Origin: Thalassospira marina
GTDB lineage: Bacteria > Pseudomonadota > Alphaproteobacteria > Rhodospirillales > Thalassospiraceae
DNA length: 64,000 nucleotides
Direction: 5' to 3'
NCBI RefSeq assembly: GCF_002844375.1
Contig: NZ_CP024199.1
Span: 2,529,001-2,593,000 of the forward strand
Shown: positions 34,301 to 42,578 of the stretch, one piece after another
Layout of the letters: each line of letters begins with the position of its first letter
How positions within the stretch are numbered: position 1 is the first letter of the stretch
Made by a program: the position numbers and the translations under genes
Notes under the pieces: model-generated
What the model was told of the DNA's origin: nothing
Databases searched by the model: none
Seen by the model: the letters and a program-made list of their open reading frames with translations, nothing else

Positions 34301-35142
34301 TTCGCCATCAGGGCCAATGCCTTCAGGCGCGGGACAAGTTCGTCCATCACACGGTCGCGATTGGCAAAATCATAACGCGGATGAATGGCCGAAAGCTTGA
34401 CTGAAATGCCTGGGCTATCAATCGGCCCGCGACCTTTTGCGACCTTGCCGATCTCGTCGATCGCATGTTCATAAGATTTGAAATAACGGTCCGCATCTTC
34501 CATCGTGCGGGCAGCTTCGCCCAGCATGTCATAGGAATAACGGTATCCTTTTTCCTCGTTCGCGCGTGCCCGTTCGGCGGCCTCGGCAATGGTGCGGCCC
34601 ATCACAAACTGGCGCCCCATTACGCGCATCGCCTGGTTAAAGGCGCGACGAATTACCGGTTCGCCCGAACGCGCGATCATACGTTTCACCAGCGCGCCGG
34701 GATTGGCCCGTTCTTCACGCCCGAAACGGATCACACGGCCGGTTAACATCAACCCCCAGGTCGATGCATTGACAAAAAAGCTGCCGCTATGGCCCAGATG
34801 GCTGTCCCAGTCGGCATCAAACAGTTTGTCCTGGATAAGCTTGTCGGCGGTTACGGCATCTGGCACACGAAGCAGGGCTTCGGCCAGGCACATCAAAATC
34901 ACGCCTTCCTTGCTGGTCAGTTCATATTCATGCAACAGCGCATCAATGCCGCTTTTGCCGGAATCCGATGCCCGCACATTGGCCACCAGCTGATAGGCCT
35001 TTTCCTGCACCCTTACCTTGTCTTCAGGTGACAGCGTTGCCTTTTCGATCAGATTATTGACAACGGCTTCCTCATCGCACCGATATGTGGCACGGATCTG
35101 ATCCCGCAAAGTATCGGATTTGGGCAAGGGGGAACGAAACAT
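31333..35142 (-). CDS. putA: Bifunctional proline dehydrogenase / L-glutamate gamma-semialdehyde dehydrogenase
   Basis: PutA oxidises proline to P5C (FAD) and then the semialdehyde to glutamate (NAD+), with channelling between the sites. About 1269 residues. There is no N-terminal ribbon-helix-helix domain, so it is not a self-regulating DNA binder. The proline dehydrogenase domain lies at ~70-480 (ISVKLSAIHPRYDFANRD, MMVRLVKGAYWDTEIK, LVRRLLENGANTSFVNRI). The aldehyde dehydrogenase lies at ~530-1010 (ISPWNFPLAIFLG, IAETGGQNAM with the general-base Glu, SAGQRCSALRV with the catalytic Cys). The C-terminal ~250 residues form the extra domain of long type-B PutA. GTG 35145 is also possible, as GGGAG is 8 bases from it. 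Confidence 0.96.
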   Translation of the reverse strand: MFRSPLPKSDTLRDQIRATYRCDEEAVVNNLIEKATLSPEDKVRVQEKAYQLVANVRASDSGKSGIDALLHEYELTSKEGVILMCLAEALLRVPDAVTADKLIQDKLFDADWDSHLGHSGSFFVNASTWGLMLTGRVIRFGREERANPGALVKRMIARSGEPVIRRAFNQAMRVMGRQFVMGRTIAEAAERARANEEKGYRYSYDMLGEAARTMEDADRYFKSYEHAIDEIGKVAKGRGPIDSPGISVKLSAIHPRYDFANRDRVMDELVPRLKALALMAKKHDIGFTVDAEEANRLDLSLDVIEAVFADPDLDGWEGFGLAVQAYQKRAYHVLEWLADVASRVGRKMMVRLVKGAYWDTEIKNSQENGFEGYPVFTRKAATDVSYIACARLMLSRRDAFYCQFASHNAHTVAAILAMAGNDRTFEFQRLHGMGEALYEQIVGKQGENIPCRVYAPVGTHEDLLAYLVRRLLENGANTSFVNRIQDEQLPIEEMIGDPVEKMAALPRKAHPKIAAPVDLYGAGRINSRGMDLTDQTKLTALEAHMKTLVKNDWRAAPLINGKWLSGVAQDVMSPVDRAEKVGEVILADEETAKAALDAASAGFASWNATPAGERAACLRKLGDLLEDNLDEFILLCQREAGKLYSDGVAEVREAVDFCRYYANRCEELYREGNAMEGRGVFVCISPWNFPLAIFLGQVTAALAAGNAVIAKPAEQTSLIAGKAAELILAAGIPGSAFQLLPGSGRKLGDVLMNDRRVAGVAFTGSTETAQLINRTLAKRPGAPIPLIAETGGQNAMIVDSTALPEQVVQDVVISGFQSAGQRCSALRVLFVQEDIADKLCHMLVGAMKELRVGDPGYLDIDVGPVIDGKAQDMLQKHIDRMKREAKVLHACDMLPETEKGTFFAPHCVEIPSLEMLEREVFGPIVHVVRFKARDLDKVLDQINDAGYGLTLGVHSRIDGTARRIAQKLRVGNCYINRNMIGAVVGVQPFGGQGKSGTGPKAGGPHYVARFAKPVIDQGNVAVGDASHADDRETIFVNTPVPASEIAELAKGQIDWQKTPGDVRMKQLENLAVKLAAEGSDELALGAQHFADFAAISQNGFVAPVRLPGPTGETNDLELLGRGVYLVQADRGAEPGRVLRHVAAALAAGNSVLLAGNDKWLGRVEKLVASLDLPKAVVKTVNDEAGLATMNGGAVAGVSCVAPLQRVTVFKRVLARRDGAILSLISDSGIEDDGALPGELFMHRFATEKTITINTTAAGGNASLMSMDEA

Positions 35143-35372
35143 CACGCAAAAGACTCCCTGTTCAAAACGACGTGGCCCGATCAGCAGCGCATCAGTTTGC
35201 CAGGACGGTTATCATCCGCATTTTCCCGACAGACCTGAAACGCAAGGGCAACAGCAATGGGCCCAGAATAATGATGATTTAGAAAAATATGCTGCCAATT
35301 TTTCCAAATTTGCGATATATCATCCAACATAACTTTGGTATTGCAGTTTTAAACACTGGCTGAGCACATCAA

Positions 35373-35846
35373 ATGCAGAAGAATGTCAAGAACCTCGACA
35401 AGATCGACAAACAAATCCTCCGGGAACTGCAACATGACGGCAGAATGTCGAATGTCGAATTGTCTCGGCGCGTCAATCTTAGCCCGACCCCCTGCCTTGA
35501 ACGTGTTCGCCGCCTGGAACAGCAGGGTTTCATCATTGGCTATATGGCCCGTTTGGACCCGCGCAAGCTTGACCAGTCGCTGGTTGTGTTTGTCGAAATC
35601 ACCCTGGACCGCACCACCCCCGATGTGTTTGACAAATTTTCATCTGCCGTACGCAAATTGCCCGAAGTTGAAGAATGCCACATGGTTGCCGGCGGGTTTG
35701 ACTATCTGATGAAATCGCGGGTTTCCGACATGTATGCCTACCGCGAATTTCTTGAACGCCTTTCTTCCATCGAGGGGGTCAGCCAGACCCACACCTATGT
35801 CGTGATGGAAGAAGTCAAAGTCCGGCCCGGCATCACCATTGCCTAA
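35373..35846 (+). CDS. putR: Lrp/AsnC-family regulator, probable proline-responsive activator PutR
   Basis: 157 residues. N-terminal winged helix-turn-helix (LDKIDKQILRELQHDGRMSN, LSPTPCLERVRRLEQQGFI) and C-terminal RAM domain (LVVFVEITLDRTTP, VEECHMVAGGFDYLMKSRV). Its divergent position against a putA that lacks its own DNA-binding domain is the alphaproteobacterial PutR arrangement, in which the regulator activates putA with proline. The 230-base shared region includes AT-rich stretches (35280-35330) suitable for Lrp octamer binding. The functional name is inferred from this position. Confidence 0.88.
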   Translation: MQKNVKNLDKIDKQILRELQHDGRMSNVELSRRVNLSPTPCLERVRRLEQQGFIIGYMARLDPRKLDQSLVVFVEITLDRTTPDVFDKFSSAVRKLPEVEECHMVAGGFDYLMKSRVSDMYAYREFLERLSSIEGVSQTHTYVVMEEVKVRPGITIA

Positions 35847-35973
35847 GGCATCATGGTGAAAAACGCATCTATCGGGCCGGGTTATTTCGGCCCGAACTTC
35901 ATTTTACAGTAGCATATCTACCGTCAAATCCGTAACGATCAGGGAAAACAAACTGATCATCAGGGACGGTAAA

Positions 35974-36570
35974 ATGTCAGATCTGGATTTTTATTTCGAT
36001 TTTTCATCGCCTTACGGCTACCTGGCTAGCGAACGCATTGACGGGCTGGCAGAACGCTGCGGCGTTACGGTGCATTGGCACCCCTATCTTATCGGTGCCA
36101 TTTTCAAGCAGACAGGGCAAAGCCCGCTGGTCGAACAACCGATTCGTGGCGATTATTTTCGCCACGATATGGAACGTTGCGCAAAACTACAGGGAACGCC
36201 GTTTCAAATCCCCGCCAGGTTCCCCTATGCAGCCATCGGTCCCAGCAGGGCCTTTTACTGGATCGACAGCTTTGATCCCATCCTTGCCCGCCAGTTCGCG
36301 CATGATATCTATCGTGGCTATTTCGCCGATGGCCTGGATATGAGCAACCCCGAAACCGTCATTGCCACGGCAACCCGGCATGGAATCAATGCCAATGATT
36401 TGCGCAACGCCATGAGCGACCCGAAATGGAAACAGCACCTGCGCGATGTGATCACCCGCGCGGTTGAACGCGGTGCATTTGGCTCACCCTTCTTTTTCTA
36501 TGAAGACGAACCATTCTTTGGCAATGACCGGATGGACCAGCTCGAACAATGGATCAAAAGCCGGTCCTGA
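35974..36570 (+). CDS. 2-hydroxychromene-2-carboxylate isomerase / GST-kappa-type protein (copy 2)
   Basis: 198 residues. DsbA-like thioredoxin fold: DFYFDFSSPYGYLASERID with Ser at the active-site position, WHPYLIGAIFKQTGQSP, and the C-terminal GAFGSPFFFYEDEPFFGNDR. GGGACGG precedes ATG. It is a distant paralogue of the protein at 26594-27187; both keep the Ser-Pro motif. Substrate unknown. A CGGGCAG/CTGCCCG hairpin (36591-36613) follows without a T run. Confidence 0.87.
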   Translation: MSDLDFYFDFSSPYGYLASERIDGLAERCGVTVHWHPYLIGAIFKQTGQSPLVEQPIRGDYFRHDMERCAKLQGTPFQIPARFPYAAIGPSRAFYWIDSFDPILARQFAHDIYRGYFADGLDMSNPETVIATATRHGINANDLRNAMSDPKWKQHLRDVITRAVERGAFGSPFFFYEDEPFFGNDRMDQLEQWIKSRS

Positions 36571-37095
36571 ATCTCTGGCAAGTCTGGCACCGGGCAGCAT
36601 AAAACACTGCCCGTTCCATATTATCACAGCCATTTTGATCGCTGGGTCAACGCAGCGCAGCCGAGCATGCAAACAAACTGCCCTCAAAGTCCACTTTTGC
36701 AGCCAAAAAACGCTAAACCGCATCCATCCCACATTCTGGTCTGCGGCTGCGCCATTCAGCAAATAACCTGCTGAATCTCACGCACGGGAAGCCGAAGTGA
36801 AGGCGCTTAAAAGGCCGCAAGAGGCGCATTAGCATCGCTGAACGCAACAACCAGTCGGATTTTTTATTTAATAATCAGTGCACTAACCTGAAACGGTATA
36901 CGGGCACCGCTCAAACCAGGCCTTGAATATCTGATATAAGTAAATTCGGTACTGAAATACCAATTTATACTTGCCGTTTACGTAAACTTCCGCCATAACA
37001 GGCGCATGGCCATCGTGCCAAAAACACATTTTGGGCCGCCTTGCCTGCCACCCGGCTGGCCCAGACAGTTTGGTTTCGACCCAGCAGGACGGGAC
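36571..37095. other. Long noncoding region between the isomerase gene and the liu operon
   Basis: 525 bases without a convincing gene. Besides the hairpin at 36591-36613 and the liu promoter at 36971-36999, I see nothing identifiable. No regulator gene (liuR or liuQ) and no isovaleryl-CoA dehydrogenase gene is present here. Confidence 0.6.
36971..36999 (+). promoter_or_regulatory. liuBCDE promoter with operator palindrome in the spacer
   Basis: TTGCCG (36971-36976), 17-base spacer, CATAAC (36994-36999). The perfect 12-base palindrome GTTTACGTAAAC (36976-36987) overlaps the end of the -35 box and lies in the spacer. MerR-type regulators such as LiuR bind dyads in this position. The leader to ATG 37096 would be ~90 bases. 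Confidence 0.55.
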
Positions 37096-38703
37096 ATGCA
37101 GATAAAATCCGCCATCAATATTCGCGCCGAAGATTTCCGCAGCAATGCCGACCATATGGCAAAACTGGTTGATGATTTGCGCGACCAGATCGGCCAGATC
37201 AAACTGGGTGGCGGCGAACGCGCCCGTGACCGCCACACCAGCCGGGGAAAATTGCTGCCGCGTGAACGCATTCGCCAGTTGCTGGATGTCGGCTCGCCGT
37301 TTCTGGAACTTTCGCAGCTTGCTGCCTACGGCATGTATGGCGACGAGGATGTACCCGCCGCAGGCATTATTACCGGCATTGGCCGCGTTTCTGGCGTGGA
37401 ATGCGTGATTGTCGCCAATGATGCCACCGTCAAAGGCGGGTCCTATTACCCGATGACGGTGAAAAAGCATCTGCGCGCCCAGGAAATTGCGCTGGAAAAC
37501 CACCTGCCCTGTCTTTATCTGGTCGATAGTGGCGGTGCCAACCTGCCGCGTCAGGATGATGTTTTCCCGGACCGGGACCATTTTGGCCGCATCTTTTTCA
37601 ATCAGGCCAATCTATCGGCCAAGGGTATTCCGCAAATTGCCATTGTCATGGGGTCCTGCACGGCAGGGGGCGCCTATGTCCCGGCCATGTCGGACGAAAG
37701 CGTGATTGTGCGCAATCAGGGCACCATCTTTTTGGGCGGCCCGCCGCTGGTTAAAGCGGCAACCGGCGAAGTTGTTTCCGCCGAGGACCTTGGCGGAGCG
37801 GATGTACATTGCAAAACATCAGGCGTGACCGACCATTACGCCCAGGACGATGCCCATGCCCTGTCCATTGCCCGCACCATTGTCAAAAATCTGAACTGGA
37901 CGAAAAACCCCGGCATTACCCTGCGCGAGCCAGTCGCCCCGGCCTATGACCCGCGTGAAATTTACGGCATCATCCCGACAGATTCCAAAAAGCCGTTCGA
38001 TGTACGCGAAATCATCGCCCGCATTGTCGATGGTTCCGAATTTGATGAATTCAAGGCCCTGTATGGCACCACGCTTGTGACCGGCTTTGCCCGCATTTTT
38101 GGCTACCCGGTCGGGATCATCGCCAATAACGGCATCCTGTTTTCCGAAAGCGCGCTTAAAGGTGCCCATTTCATCGAACTTTGCAGCCAGCGCGGCATAC
38201 CGCTGGTGTTTTTGCAAAACATAACCGGCTTTATGATTGGCCAGAAATATGAAAGCGGCGGCATCGCCAAGGATGGCGCGAAGCTGGTAACGGCAGTTGC
38301 CACCGCCAAAGTGCCCAAATTCACCGTTTTGATTGGCGGGTCGTTTGGCGCAGGCAATTATGGCATGTGCGGGCGCGCCTATAGCCCGCGTTTCCTGTGG
38401 ATGTGGCCCAATGCGCGCATTTCAGTGATGGGCGGCGAACAGGCGGCCAATGTGCTGACGCAAATCAAGGCCGATGCGATGGAAAAACGCGGCGAAACCT
38501 GGCCGCAGAATGAACAGGATGCCTTCAAGGCCCCCATCCGTGATCAATATGAAGAACAGGGCCACCCCTATTACGCTTCCGCCCGCCTGTGGGATGATGG
38601 CGTGATCGACCCGGCCGATACCCGCATGGTTTTGGGCCTTGGCCTTTCCGCAGTGCTGAACAAACCGGCCGAAGAAACCCGGTTTGGCGTTTTCCGCATG
38701 TGA
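37096..38703 (+). CDS. liuB: Methylcrotonyl-CoA carboxylase, carboxyltransferase (beta) subunit
   Basis: Transfers CO2 from carboxybiotin to 3-methylcrotonyl-CoA, giving 3-methylglutaconyl-CoA. 535 residues, the standard length. An ATG 30 codons upstream is rejected because AGGACGGG lies just before ATG 37096 and family proteins begin here. Signatures: GGGERARDRHTSRGKLLPRE near the N-terminus, CLYLVDSGGANLPRQDDVFP, QIAIVMGSCTAGGAYVPAMS, GGPPLVKAATGEVVSAEDLG and the C-terminal GGSFGAGNYGMCGRAYSPRF. The last two are specific for acyl-CoA carboxylases of the MCC type. It is the first gene of the liuB-C-D-E operon. Confidence 0.95.
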   Translation: MQIKSAINIRAEDFRSNADHMAKLVDDLRDQIGQIKLGGGERARDRHTSRGKLLPRERIRQLLDVGSPFLELSQLAAYGMYGDEDVPAAGIITGIGRVSGVECVIVANDATVKGGSYYPMTVKKHLRAQEIALENHLPCLYLVDSGGANLPRQDDVFPDRDHFGRIFFNQANLSAKGIPQIAIVMGSCTAGGAYVPAMSDESVIVRNQGTIFLGGPPLVKAATGEVVSAEDLGGADVHCKTSGVTDHYAQDDAHALSIARTIVKNLNWTKNPGITLREPVAPAYDPREIYGIIPTDSKKPFDVREIIARIVDGSEFDEFKALYGTTLVTGFARIFGYPVGIIANNGILFSESALKGAHFIELCSQRGIPLVFLQNITGFMIGQKYESGGIAKDGAKLVTAVATAKVPKFTVLIGGSFGAGNYGMCGRAYSPRFLWMWPNARISVMGGEQAANVLTQIKADAMEKRGETWPQNEQDAFKAPIRDQYEEQGHPYYASARLWDDGVIDPADTRMVLGLGLSAVLNKPAEETRFGVFRM

Positions 38704-38717
38704 TGAAGGGAAAAGCC

Positions 38718-39524
38718 ATGACCGAAGTTAACAATGATAACTCTACCCTGATCTGTGAGATCGCCGATAACGGTATTGCCCGGATCACCCTTAATCGTCC
38801 GGAAATCCACAATGCCTTTGATGATCAACTGATTAGCGATCTGACCGCCGCACTGAAACGCCTGAATGACAATGCAAATGTGCGCGTGGTGCAACTAACC
38901 GGGGCTGGCAAAAGCTTTTCTGCCGGAGCGGACCTTAACTGGATGAAACGCATGGCAACCTATAGCCATGCCGAAAACCTGGCAGATTCCCGCAATCTTG
39001 CAGCCCTGATGAAAACGCTGAATTTTATAGGTAAACCGACCATTGCGCTGGTTAATGGGGCGGCATTCGGTGGTGGTGTTGGCCTTGCGGCGTGCTGCGA
39101 TATTGTCATTGCATCGGAACACGCGAAATTCTGCCTGTCGGAAACCCGCTTGGGGCTGATACCTGCTGTTATTTCGCCTTATGTGATCGAGGCCATCGGC
39201 GTGGCACAGGCAAGGCGATACTTCATCAGTGCCGAACGGTTTGATGCCAAAAACGCCCAAAATATTGGTTTGGTGCATGACGTTGTTAGCGCGGAAGAGC
39301 TGCTTGCCACAGGCGATGAAATGGCACGCACCCTGCTGCAAAACAGCCCTGCTGCAATGCAGGCCGCCAAAGACCTGATTTACGCGATCGCCAATCAGCC
39401 AATTACCGACACCATCATCGAAGATACCGCCACCCGCATCGCCGACCAGCGCGCCAGTGCTGAAGGTCGCGAAGGGGTCAGTGCCTTCCTTGAAAAACGA
39501 TCCGCCTTCTGGATTAAGGAATAA
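38718..39524 (+). CDS. liuC: Methylglutaconyl-CoA hydratase (enoyl-CoA hydratase family)
   Basis: Hydrates 3-methylglutaconyl-CoA to HMG-CoA. 268 residues of the crotonase fold. The oxyanion-hole segments are GAGKSFSAGADLNWMKRMAT (residues ~64-83) and LVNGAAFGGGVGLAACCDIV. The catalytic region is FCLSETRLGLIPAVISPYV. The ADLNWM motif is typical of LiuC. ATG 38718 is chosen because AAGGG lies 8 bases upstream; earlier codons overlap the liuB stop without a site. It lies 14 bases after liuB and 4 bases before liuD. Confidence 0.92.
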   Translation: MTEVNNDNSTLICEIADNGIARITLNRPEIHNAFDDQLISDLTAALKRLNDNANVRVVQLTGAGKSFSAGADLNWMKRMATYSHAENLADSRNLAALMKTLNFIGKPTIALVNGAAFGGGVGLAACCDIVIASEHAKFCLSETRLGLIPAVISPYVIEAIGVAQARRYFISAERFDAKNAQNIGLVHDVVSAEELLATGDEMARTLLQNSPAAMQAAKDLIYAIANQPITDTIIEDTATRIADQRASAEGREGVSAFLEKRSAFWIKE

Positions 39525-39528
39525 ACAT

Positions 39529-41529
39529 ATGCTGCGCAAACTTCTGATCGCCAATCGCGGCGAAATTGCCTGCCGCGTTATTGCCACCGCAAAGCGCATG
39601 GGCATTACCACTGTTGCTGTTTATTCCGATGCCGATAAATCCGCCCTGCATGTGCAACAGGCCGATGAAGCCTGGCATATTGGCGCCGCCGCCCCGGCGG
39701 AAAGCTACCTTCGGTCAGACCGGTTGCTTGATGTGATTGCACAATCAGGGGCAGATGCCGTTCATCCCGGTTATGGCTTTTTGTCCGAAAATGCCGAATT
39801 TGCCGATGCTGTCGCCAATAGCGGGGCTGTGTTTGTTGGCCCGCCCGCCAGTGCCATCCGCGCCATGGGGTCAAAATCCGAAGCCAAAAAAATTATGGCA
39901 AATGCTGGTGTGCCGCTGGTGCCGGGCTACCACGGCAAGAATCAGGACCCGGACCTTCTGGCCGCAGAAGCCGATAAAATCGGCTATCCCGTGCTGATCA
40001 AGGCATCAGCCGGGGGTGGCGGCAAAGGTATGCGCGCTGTTGAAAAAGCCGAAGATTTCGCCGATGCCCTGACCAGTTGTAAACGTGAGGCGAAGTCCAG
40101 CTTTGGTGATGATCACTGCCTGATCGAAAAGCTGATTTCCCATCCCCGCCACGTCGAAATTCAGGTTTTTGCCGATAGCCACGGCAACGCCGTTTACCTG
40201 TTTGAACGTGACTGTTCCCTGCAGCGCCGCCACCAGAAAGTAATCGAAGAAGCCCCGGCCCCCGGCATGACAGAAGAATTACGCGTGCAAATGGGCGAAG
40301 CTGCGGTCAATGCAGCACGCGCAATTGGCTATCAGGGTGCTGGTACGGTTGAATTTCTGCTTGATGCTTCTGGTGCGTTTTATTTCATGGAAATGAATAC
40401 CCGCCTGCAGGTCGAACACCCGGTAACGGAAATGATTACGGGCGAAGATTTGGTGGAATGGCAATTGAAGGTCGCCAATGGCGAAGCCCTGCCCAAAAGC
40501 CAGGATCAGCTTGCCATTACCGGCCATGCTTTTGAAGTCCGCCTGTATGCCGAAGACCCGCAAAACGACTTTTTGCCCGCCACCGGCACGCTGACCCATA
40601 TGCACATGCCCGAAGCCAACCGCCATGTCCGCATTGATACCGGCGTTTATCAGGGCGGTGTCGTTTCCATTCATTATGACCCCATGATCGCCAAGCTGAT
40701 TGTCTGGGATCAGGACCGGACATCGGCACTGCGCCGTTTGTCGCGTGCGTTGGATGATGTGCAAATTGTTGGCGTCACCACCAACACCGCCTTCCTTGCC
40801 AATATTGCCCACCACCCCGCCTTTGAACGCGGCGAAGTCGAAACAGGCTTCATCCCCACCTATCAGGATGATCTGATCCCCGCCCCGGCCCAGCCCGATA
40901 ACAGTGCATTATGCTTTACCGCACTTGAGATATTACATCAGCGCGATTGCGAAGCCCGCACCTTTGCCGCCAGCAGCAACGACCCCTGGTCCCCCTGGAA
41001 CAGCACCGATGGCTGGCGCATGAATGATGATAACCACCATGATATTATCTTGCGGCGTGGGACGGATGACATAACCCTGAAACTGCATTACCGCGATTTC
41101 GGCCATATTTGCGACCTGCCCGATGGCACATCCATCCGCATCGAACAAACCTGCCATGATGATGGCAATATCAGCGCGATTATGGATGGCGTTCGTAAAC
41201 GTGCGCAGGTACGCCGTGCGGGCAAAAACCTGGCTGTTTTCCAACCTGGCCGGATGGATCGCCTGGAAATGGTTGATCCCGCCGAAAATGCAACGGCCAA
41301 TGCCGCGGGTGGCGGCAGCCTTAATGCCCCGATGCCCGGCAAGATCATTGCAGTCATGGCCAAAACCGGCGATGCTGTGAAGGCTGGTGACAAACTGGTG
41401 ATCATGGAGGCCATGAAGATGGAACATACCATTTCGGCCCCCGTTTCAGGAACCGTCCGGGAAGTGTATTTTGCCGTCGGCGACCAGGTGGGCGACGGCG
41501 ACGAATTGATCGCAATCGAGGAGGCCTGA
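39529..41529 (+). CDS. liuD: Methylcrotonyl-CoA carboxylase, biotin-containing (alpha) subunit
   Basis: Carboxylates its own biotin with ATP and bicarbonate and donates it to LiuB. 666 residues. Biotin carboxylase domain 1-~450 (LIANRGEIACRVIATAKRMG, GGGGKGMRAVEKAEDF as the ATP-grasp loop, FFMEMNTRLQVEHPVTE type segment). A linker domain (BT) follows, and a C-terminal biotin carrier domain has EAMKMEH with biotinyl-Lys at about residue 630. A longer frame from 39457 overlaps liuC and is rejected; AAGGA precedes ATG 39529. Confidence 0.95.
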   Translation: MLRKLLIANRGEIACRVIATAKRMGITTVAVYSDADKSALHVQQADEAWHIGAAAPAESYLRSDRLLDVIAQSGADAVHPGYGFLSENAEFADAVANSGAVFVGPPASAIRAMGSKSEAKKIMANAGVPLVPGYHGKNQDPDLLAAEADKIGYPVLIKASAGGGGKGMRAVEKAEDFADALTSCKREAKSSFGDDHCLIEKLISHPRHVEIQVFADSHGNAVYLFERDCSLQRRHQKVIEEAPAPGMTEELRVQMGEAAVNAARAIGYQGAGTVEFLLDASGAFYFMEMNTRLQVEHPVTEMITGEDLVEWQLKVANGEALPKSQDQLAITGHAFEVRLYAEDPQNDFLPATGTLTHMHMPEANRHVRIDTGVYQGGVVSIHYDPMIAKLIVWDQDRTSALRRLSRALDDVQIVGVTTNTAFLANIAHHPAFERGEVETGFIPTYQDDLIPAPAQPDNSALCFTALEILHQRDCEARTFAASSNDPWSPWNSTDGWRMNDDNHHDIILRRGTDDITLKLHYRDFGHICDLPDGTSIRIEQTCHDDGNISAIMDGVRKRAQVRRAGKNLAVFQPGRMDRLEMVDPAENATANAAGGGSLNAPMPGKIIAVMAKTGDAVKAGDKLVIMEAMKMEHTISAPVSGTVREVYFAVGDQVGDGDELIAIEEA

Positions 41530-41531
41530 CC

Positions 41532-42455
41532 ATGCCACGTCCCACGCTGGGTGACTTACCCTCAAAGGTAAAGATCGTTGAAGTCGGCCCGCGTGATGGC
41601 CTGCAAAATGAAAAGGCGATGGTCTCGACGGCCACAAAAATCGAGCTTATTCATCGCCTTGGCGAAGCTGGCCTTTCCGTCATCGAAGCCACCGCCTTTG
41701 TCAGCCCCAAATGGGTCCCGCAGATGGGCGATGCCACCGATGTCATGACACGGATTGAACGGCGCGATGGCGTGACCTACCCGGTCCTGACCCCGAACAT
41801 CAAGGGGCTGGAAGCCGCCATTAGTGCCGGCGCAACCGAGGTGGCGGTTTTTGGCTCCGCATCTGAAAGTTTTTCGCAAAAAAATATCAATTGTTCGATT
41901 GATGAAAGCCTGAAAAGGTTTCGCCCCGTCATTACGGCTGCACGCAAAAACAATATTGCCGTGCGCGGTTATGTGTCCTGCGTGCTGGGCTGCCCCTACG
42001 AAGGTGATATTGCCCCGGAAAAAGTCGCCGAGGTGGCAAAGGCCCTGTTTGATATGGGCTGCTATGAAGTCAGCCTGGGGGATACCATTGGCACCGGAAC
42101 ACCCGTTAAGGCGCAAAATATGGTTGCCGCCGTTGCCCGGCATATACCGGTTGAAAAGTTGGCTGCGCATTTTCACGATACCTATGGGCAGGCACTGGCA
42201 AACCTTCTGGCCGTGTTGCAAATGGGCATCGCAACGATTGACAGTTCAGTTGCCGGTTTGGGCGGCTGCCCCTATGCCCAGGGTGCGAGCGGCAATGTCG
42301 CCACCGAAGACGTGGTCTATATGTTAAACGGGCTGGGCATTGAAAGCGGCGTTAATTTGGAAAAGCTGGTTGAAACCGGCCACTGGATTTGCAGCCGTGT
42401 TGGCCGACCATCGGCATCAAAGGCACAACTGGCAATTTCCGCCCATATGATGTGA
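41532..42455 (+). CDS. liuE: Hydroxymethylglutaryl-CoA lyase
   Basis: Cleaves HMG-CoA to acetoacetate and acetyl-CoA, the last step of leucine degradation. 307 residues, TIM barrel. Catalytic motifs: VEVGPRDGLQNEK near the N-terminus (Arg, Asp), AAHFHDTYGQALAN (metal-binding His), and the HMG-CoA lyase signature SSVAGLGGCPYAQGASGN with the catalytic Cys. It starts 2 bases after the liuD stop and ends the operon at the terminator at 42510. LiuA (isovaleryl-CoA dehydrogenase) and acetoacetyl-CoA activation genes are not in the cluster. Confidence 0.95.
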   Translation: MPRPTLGDLPSKVKIVEVGPRDGLQNEKAMVSTATKIELIHRLGEAGLSVIEATAFVSPKWVPQMGDATDVMTRIERRDGVTYPVLTPNIKGLEAAISAGATEVAVFGSASESFSQKNINCSIDESLKRFRPVITAARKNNIAVRGYVSCVLGCPYEGDIAPEKVAEVAKALFDMGCYEVSLGDTIGTGTPVKAQNMVAAVARHIPVEKLAAHFHDTYGQALANLLAVLQMGIATIDSSVAGLGGCPYAQGASGNVATEDVVYMLNGLGIESGVNLEKLVETGHWICSRVGRPSASKAQLAISAHMM

Positions 42456-42509
42456 CACCAGACCAGCATCCTGTCTCTCCCCACGCCAAGTCACACTCGA
42501 CGTAAAAGC

Positions 42510-42544
42510 AAAACCCCCGCGGCCTTCAGGGCAACGGGGGTTTT
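42510..42544. terminator. Bidirectional terminator between liuE and the second chemoreceptor gene
   Basis: AAAACCCCCG / CGGGGGTTTT, perfect 10-base-pair stem with a 15-base loop, 55 bases after liuE and 35 bases before the opposing gene's stop. Confidence 0.85.
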
Positions 42545-42578
42545 CCTATATTTAAAAATGCGACCTGGCTGCCCGGTT

